53,254 nucleotides of DNA from positions 1 through 53,254 of the forward strand of contig OMYT01000034.1 of NCBI GenBank assembly GCA_900315315.1, written 5' to 3'. Below, piece by piece: positions 49,679-53,254 of the stretch (position 1 is its first letter; the number at the start of each line of letters is the position of its first letter). Source of the stretch: an uncultured Eubacteriales bacterium (GTDB taxonomy: Bacteria > Bacillota > Clostridia > Christensenellales > Aristaeellaceae). The notes beneath the pieces were generated by a model. The model was not told where the DNA came from and did no database searches. It saw only the letters and a program-made list of their open reading frames with translations. Both the position numbers and the translations under genes were made by a program.

Positions 49679-50972
49679 CCTGCTCACCTCCTTCCGTTGT
49701 GGTTATATCTGAAACGGTTCCGGCATTGGCACCGGCTCCGTCTTCGAGATTCATGGAGGCGTTGGTGTTCGGGGTGTAGATTTCCTTCGTTGTCGGATTG
49801 TAGAAGACGGTGTTAAGGTTCAGCTGTATCCATTCGATACCAAGCGGTTCCATGTCTTCCATCTGTCTTACTTCGTCTATCTGCAGGAAATTCTTTTCGA
49901 GTCCGATCTTATACGCTTCATACCGGTCTTTGATGGATCCACGTGTCAGCTCCTTTGTGTTGAAGCTGAAAAACATAGAAGACTTCTCATCTTCGTTCAG
50001 CAGGTCACGGTTAAGGGAGCATTCAATGTCCGTCATCACAGCCACGCACGCCCGGATGAACTGGTCCTTGTCGTTGTCGGTCATGGAATTTCCGACTTTT
50101 GAACCGCAGATCATGCTTGCAGGGATTCCAAACAACTTGCAAATTTCCTCTGCATTAGATGCCTTGTTCTCGTTCATCTGGAGCTCTTGGGCTGAAGCAG
50201 ATGCTTCCTGGAACTTGACGCCATTGTTCAGGATGACCACATTCTCGTCCGATTCGCCATACAGTCTCCGGAAACCATCTTTCAGGGCATCGACCGCGTT
50301 CTGAGAAAGGACTTTTTCAGACTGAAGGAAGCCTCGTTTCGTTCCGCCCTTCTTTGCCTGTGCAAGCTCATAGACCAACTCTGTGTAAGCTACATTCAGC
50401 ACAAGCGGATCGTCATCCACAATGCTACGGCTTGTCATGCCGTCCTTCGTCTTCCGTAGGATCTTAAAAAACTTGCTTGGCAAGTACTGATTGCCCTGCA
50501 CTCCGATTTTGTACTCCTTAAAAATCGGGTCGAAATTCTGCTGACTGATGTACAGGTCTTCTTCATTCACATAATGGATGGATTCCAGCGAATTCCATTT
50601 TTTATTAAGATAAGCAAACCCGCCCTTGCCCAGATAGTAATCTTCCAACATCGCCCGCCAGAACATCTTCGCCGTCAGCGTGTCTCCTGTGTCATCGTTC
50701 AGGAGCCGGATGCGCTGGTCATTCTCCACGATTTCAATGTCTCCGCCGTCTTTTCTGCGAAGAAGCTGGATCGGCAGCTGGCAGATCGTATTGGTGATAA
50801 TATCGATACACGCCTGGACCGTCGGGATCTGAAGCGCCATAGCCTTGGAGACCGTGCTTCTGTCCAGGAGTGCCCGCAGGAGGGTGTCGCTGACCACTTC
50901 ATTCTGGAGCGCAGTAGCGTCAGTGTCTGCCCTGATTTCGGGTTTTCGTCTGAATAAATCAAAAAAGCCCAT
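49656..50972 (-). CDS. Portal protein, HK97 family
   Basis: 438 residues. MGFFDLFRRKPEIRADTDAT start, then KAMALQIPTVQACIDIITNT, LEDYYLGKGGFAYLNK, IVDDDPLVLNVAYTELVYEL and KLFGIPASMICGSKVGNSMT are standard HK97 portal motifs. Twelve copies form the DNA entry ring at one vertex. Confidence 0.93.
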   Translation of the reverse strand: MGFFDLFRRKPEIRADTDATALQNEVVSDTLLRALLDRSTVSKAMALQIPTVQACIDIITNTICQLPIQLLRRKDGGDIEIVENDQRIRLLNDDTGDTLTAKMFWRAMLEDYYLGKGGFAYLNKKWNSLESIHYVNEEDLYISQQNFDPIFKEYKIGVQGNQYLPSKFFKILRKTKDGMTSRSIVDDDPLVLNVAYTELVYELAQAKKGGTKRGFLQSEKVLSQNAVDALKDGFRRLYGESDENVVILNNGVKFQEASASAQELQMNENKASNAEEICKLFGIPASMICGSKVGNSMTDNDKDQFIRACVAVMTDIECSLNRDLLNEDEKSSMFFSFNTKELTRGSIKDRYEAYKIGLEKNFLQIDEVRQMEDMEPLGIEWIQLNLNTVFYNPTTKEIYTPNTNASMNLEDGAGANAGTVSDITTTEGGEQDESGTES

Positions 50973-50990
50973 GTTTTTACCTCTTTCTTT

Positions 50991-52682
50991 TTATGCTAGC
51001 TGAATGATAAAGTTGTCATCACCGAAAATGATGTCCTGCTGTAGCAGGTAAACGGCATCTATCGTTGCCATTGTTGCATCCACTTTGCCGTTCGATTTTT
51101 TCTTATTAACGTAGGATCTCATTCCAGTGTCATATGTACATCTGGCGTTTTCGAAATTCACCTCGTACAGCCTGTTGTTCTCGTACCGGAACTGCTGATT
51201 CAGGATCTTCTCCTTCAGCAATTTGGTAGGCATATGAAGCGTATCGGAGTGCTGCCTGACTTCAACTGTGTTATACTTTGTCTCCCACTTCTGAGCAGAG
51301 CTCAATGCCTGATACCGGTCATAACCAATAGCCTGTATGGATACGCCGTATTTCTCTTCCAGACCAAAGACATAGTCTTCAATCACTGAATAATCCACCG
51401 TCATATCCCCGCAGGCGATGCACTGCCCACTCCGGATGAACTGGTGATAGTCCAGCTTCTCGAACCGGATCTTCTCTTCTATCCTGCCTTCTGGAATAAA
51501 GACCATCGGGAGCGCCAGGATGTTGTCGTCTTCGTCCACGCTGACCATTACCACACTGCAGTTATCATTCGTCATGGCAAGGTCAACGCCCACGTAGACC
51601 ACCCTCCCAGACCAGTCGATGTGTTCCGTCCTGCAGGCCTGCACCTGCTCGATGCTGACATAGGACTCGGTGCCGACGCCCTGGTATATGATGTTGCAGT
51701 GTTTGGTTATGAAGTTTTCCCGCTGACTTTCAACTTCGATTGCGTCCCGCCTGCTGTCTACCAGTTCATTCCATACCGGCTTTAATTCCAGTGCAAGCGG
51801 ATTCGCGTGCCGCAGGATGCTGTCGTCTGTCGCCCAGTCTTTCGTGTTGTCTGGTTCGTACAGCAGGCTGAATACTTTTTCATTGTCTATGATCCCGTCC
51901 AGGACCTTTTTGCTGTACGCGACTTCATCTTCCAGGGGATTCTGACTCGTCGGATATTTGGTGGATATCAGGAACCCGAGCCGGTTCTGCACCAGAAGCT
52001 GACCGGAGCGCATGGCACCGATTGCGTAAGCAGTAGGCAAGGCACCAACTTCATCGCAGAGGAAAACCGACGGTTCTTTGCCATCAAGCCGATTAGTGGA
52101 ATAGTTCAGCGGAGTATACTTTGTCTTGGTAGGCTTATGCAGGATGTAATCCCGCAGGATCTTAAATTCGCCGTCTTCAAAGACGTCCGCGTTCGTCCGG
52201 ATCAGCGGTTCCAGGGCTTCTTTGATTTCTCTAGCAAGCTGTCCGTCCGGAGCAACTGAAAAGAACCTGCTATAAGCAGGCTCCAGATAAAACAACAACA
52301 TGAACAGGATTGCCACTAAAAACGTTTTCCCGTTCTTCCGGGCCACTTCCAGAAGCACTCTTTCATATCTTCGCTTCCGCTTGTCATCCCGTCTGACAGT
52401 ACAAATAACCGCAGTGATCAACAGCCACTGATATCCTGCAAGCGCATGGTAAATGCTCTTGCCCGTCTTCGGCCCTTTCGCCATCTTCAGGACCTTAGTG
52501 ATCTTGTAGATTTTCTCAAGCAGTTTGTGATTGATGCAGTAGGTCGTGTTCTTATCGTCCCAGTCTTCCAGGAAGCTCTTACACTGCAGTTTCACATACT
52601 TCGGAGCGTCTATGTCCCCACTAACAACAGCCCTCGCATAGACTTCTGCCGGATGCTTATTCGTCTTCTTCGTCGTCCTCAT
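50991..52682 (-). CDS. terL: Terminase large subunit
   Basis: 563 residues. Walker A lies in VARKNGKTFLVAILFM (residues about 110-125) and Walker B in PSVFLCDEVGALPTAYAIGA (about 205-225). The RNase H-like nuclease begins VYVGVDLAMTNDNCSVVMVS with the catalytic Asp, and later has CGDMTVDYSVIEDYVFGLEE. It cuts and pumps phage DNA into proheads. It overlaps terS by 26 nt. Confidence 0.95.
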   Translation of the reverse strand: MRTTKKTNKHPAEVYARAVVSGDIDAPKYVKLQCKSFLEDWDDKNTTYCINHKLLEKIYKITKVLKMAKGPKTGKSIYHALAGYQWLLITAVICTVRRDDKRKRRYERVLLEVARKNGKTFLVAILFMLLFYLEPAYSRFFSVAPDGQLAREIKEALEPLIRTNADVFEDGEFKILRDYILHKPTKTKYTPLNYSTNRLDGKEPSVFLCDEVGALPTAYAIGAMRSGQLLVQNRLGFLISTKYPTSQNPLEDEVAYSKKVLDGIIDNEKVFSLLYEPDNTKDWATDDSILRHANPLALELKPVWNELVDSRRDAIEVESQRENFITKHCNIIYQGVGTESYVSIEQVQACRTEHIDWSGRVVYVGVDLAMTNDNCSVVMVSVDEDDNILALPMVFIPEGRIEEKIRFEKLDYHQFIRSGQCIACGDMTVDYSVIEDYVFGLEEKYGVSIQAIGYDRYQALSSAQKWETKYNTVEVRQHSDTLHMPTKLLKEKILNQQFRYENNRLYEVNFENARCTYDTGMRSYVNKKKSNGKVDATMATIDAVYLLQQDIIFGDDNFIIQLA

Positions 52683-53127
52683 TCAGTAATTCCATGAGCG
52701 TCTTCTTCTTTTCCTGTCCGGGCTTTACAGTGGAGATTGAAAGCTTTGCCCTGGACTGGGGAGACATGCAGAACTCATTGCACAAACGCAGGAAATCCCT
52801 GGAATACTTTTCCCGCGCCTGCATCAGTTTCGATTCCAGAAGCAGGTCTATGTTTTCGTTGATCTGTTTCTCAAGCTGCTGCATCCGGTCCACACAGATC
52901 GACAGCTGTGACAGCGCGAACAGATCCAGATTCCCGAGTATCTTCGCCTCATCAAGTTCGGCAAGTACATAATTGAAGATCTCCACCTGAGCGTCTGTCA
53001 GATATAAAGGCGGAACCAGTTTGTCAGTACCGCCACGCAGCTTGTCCTCGATCTGGAGCCTCTGTTCCGTCTCGTCCTTGCTGATTTTTGCTGTTTTGGC
53101 AGCCACTGCCTTGGCTGGTCTTCCCAT
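52657..53127 (-). CDS. Terminase small subunit, P27 family (phage B)
   Basis: 156 residues. PLYLTDAQVEIFNYVLAELD, LGNLDLFALSQLSICVDRMQ, NEFCMSPQSRAKLSIST and an acidic tail are typical of P27-type small terminases. It is unlike the 123-residue TerS at 62-433. It heads the phage B late operon. Confidence 0.88.
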   Translation of the reverse strand: MGRPAKAVAAKTAKISKDETEQRLQIEDKLRGGTDKLVPPLYLTDAQVEIFNYVLAELDEAKILGNLDLFALSQLSICVDRMQQLEKQINENIDLLLESKLMQAREKYSRDFLRLCNEFCMSPQSRAKLSISTVKPGQEKKKTLMELLNEDDEEDE

Positions 53128-53232
53128 AAGTTAGTCACCTCTTATTCGTTTTTGGCTATTTTTGCAAAAAGAGGTCTGAAATAAAGATTGATCTGAGCGC
53201 CGACGAAAATGATATACATACAGGAGGCAGCT

Positions 53233-53254
53233 ATGAAACTTGTCAAAACGGAGG
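53233..53254 (+). CDS. Start of a plus-strand gene cut by the window edge
   Basis: ATGAAACTTGTCAAAACGGA begins after AGGAGGCAGCT, a strong ribosome site, giving MKLVKTE. Only seven codons are visible. It is opposite in strand to the packaging operon. The 105-nt gap before it has no clear feature beyond AT-rich sequence. Confidence 0.5.

Noticed and set aside
1-53254. CRISPR arrays or diversity-generating retroelements
   Set aside because: No regularly spaced repeat array and no reverse transcriptase frame was seen on either strand.

Overview
The window is phage DNA from a low-to-mid GC Gram-positive host. A gut Clostridia or Lachnospiraceae-like bacterium is the best guess, inferred from the strong AGGAGG ribosome sites, the CW_7-type endolysin and the gene families present; nothing here names the species. 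Nearly all genes run on the minus strand in long, tightly overlapping (ATGA-type) operons. I read the window as parts of two temperate siphophages (HK97-fold, P27-type small terminase) lying head to tail. They meet at a candidate attachment-site junction near 29.71-29.90 kb. Because each end of the window holds a different small terminase gene, one circular phage is unlikely.

Phage A (1-29.7 kb) shows its integration, immunity, replication and pre-packaging regions. On the right are a tyrosine integrase on the plus strand (28604-29710), a YbjQ-domain protein, a degenerate ImmA-like protein and a repressor. Two paralogous HTH genes flank an operator cluster with apparently face-to-face promoters (26.83-27.05 kb). 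The minus-strand early operon then runs leftward: ParB-like and ORF6C proteins, small genes, a PC4/YdbC protein, DUF2800, DUF2815, family A DNA polymerase, prim-pol/VapE helicase, VRR-NUC and SNF2 helicase. About 35 small genes follow, including a NrdG-like radical SAM protein, a dATP/dGTP diphosphohydrolase-like protein and an RNA polymerase alpha-CTD-like protein. An initiator-type tRNA-Met, a sigma-like late activator, an HNH endonuclease and a small terminase close the left end.

Phage B (29.8-53.1 kb) shows packaging, head, tail and lysis. Read right to left it has TerS, TerL, portal, protease, capsid, connectors, major tail protein and a -1 frameshifted tail chaperone. The tape measure, Dit, Tal with an S74 chaperone, a BppU-like protein and a GH16 protein follow, then a second tyrosine recombinase, holin and endolysin.

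The notable feature is how many genes look interrupted or recoded. The tape measure gene carries a complete-looking 324-nt ORF-less group I intron, with P1 and P10 pairings of 12 contiguous base pairs. The DNA polymerase contains a 303-residue intein whose central segment hides an HNH endonuclease ORF in another reading frame. The SNF2 helicase has an in-frame UGA inside its Walker A motif, flanked by identical GGC codons in a small hairpin, so a 6-nt hop would restore a canonical motif. A ~370-nt gene-free segment holds two tRNA-like domains sharing one acceptor-stem sequence around tandem hairpins with identical loops. Together these are the best candidates for undescribed biology.
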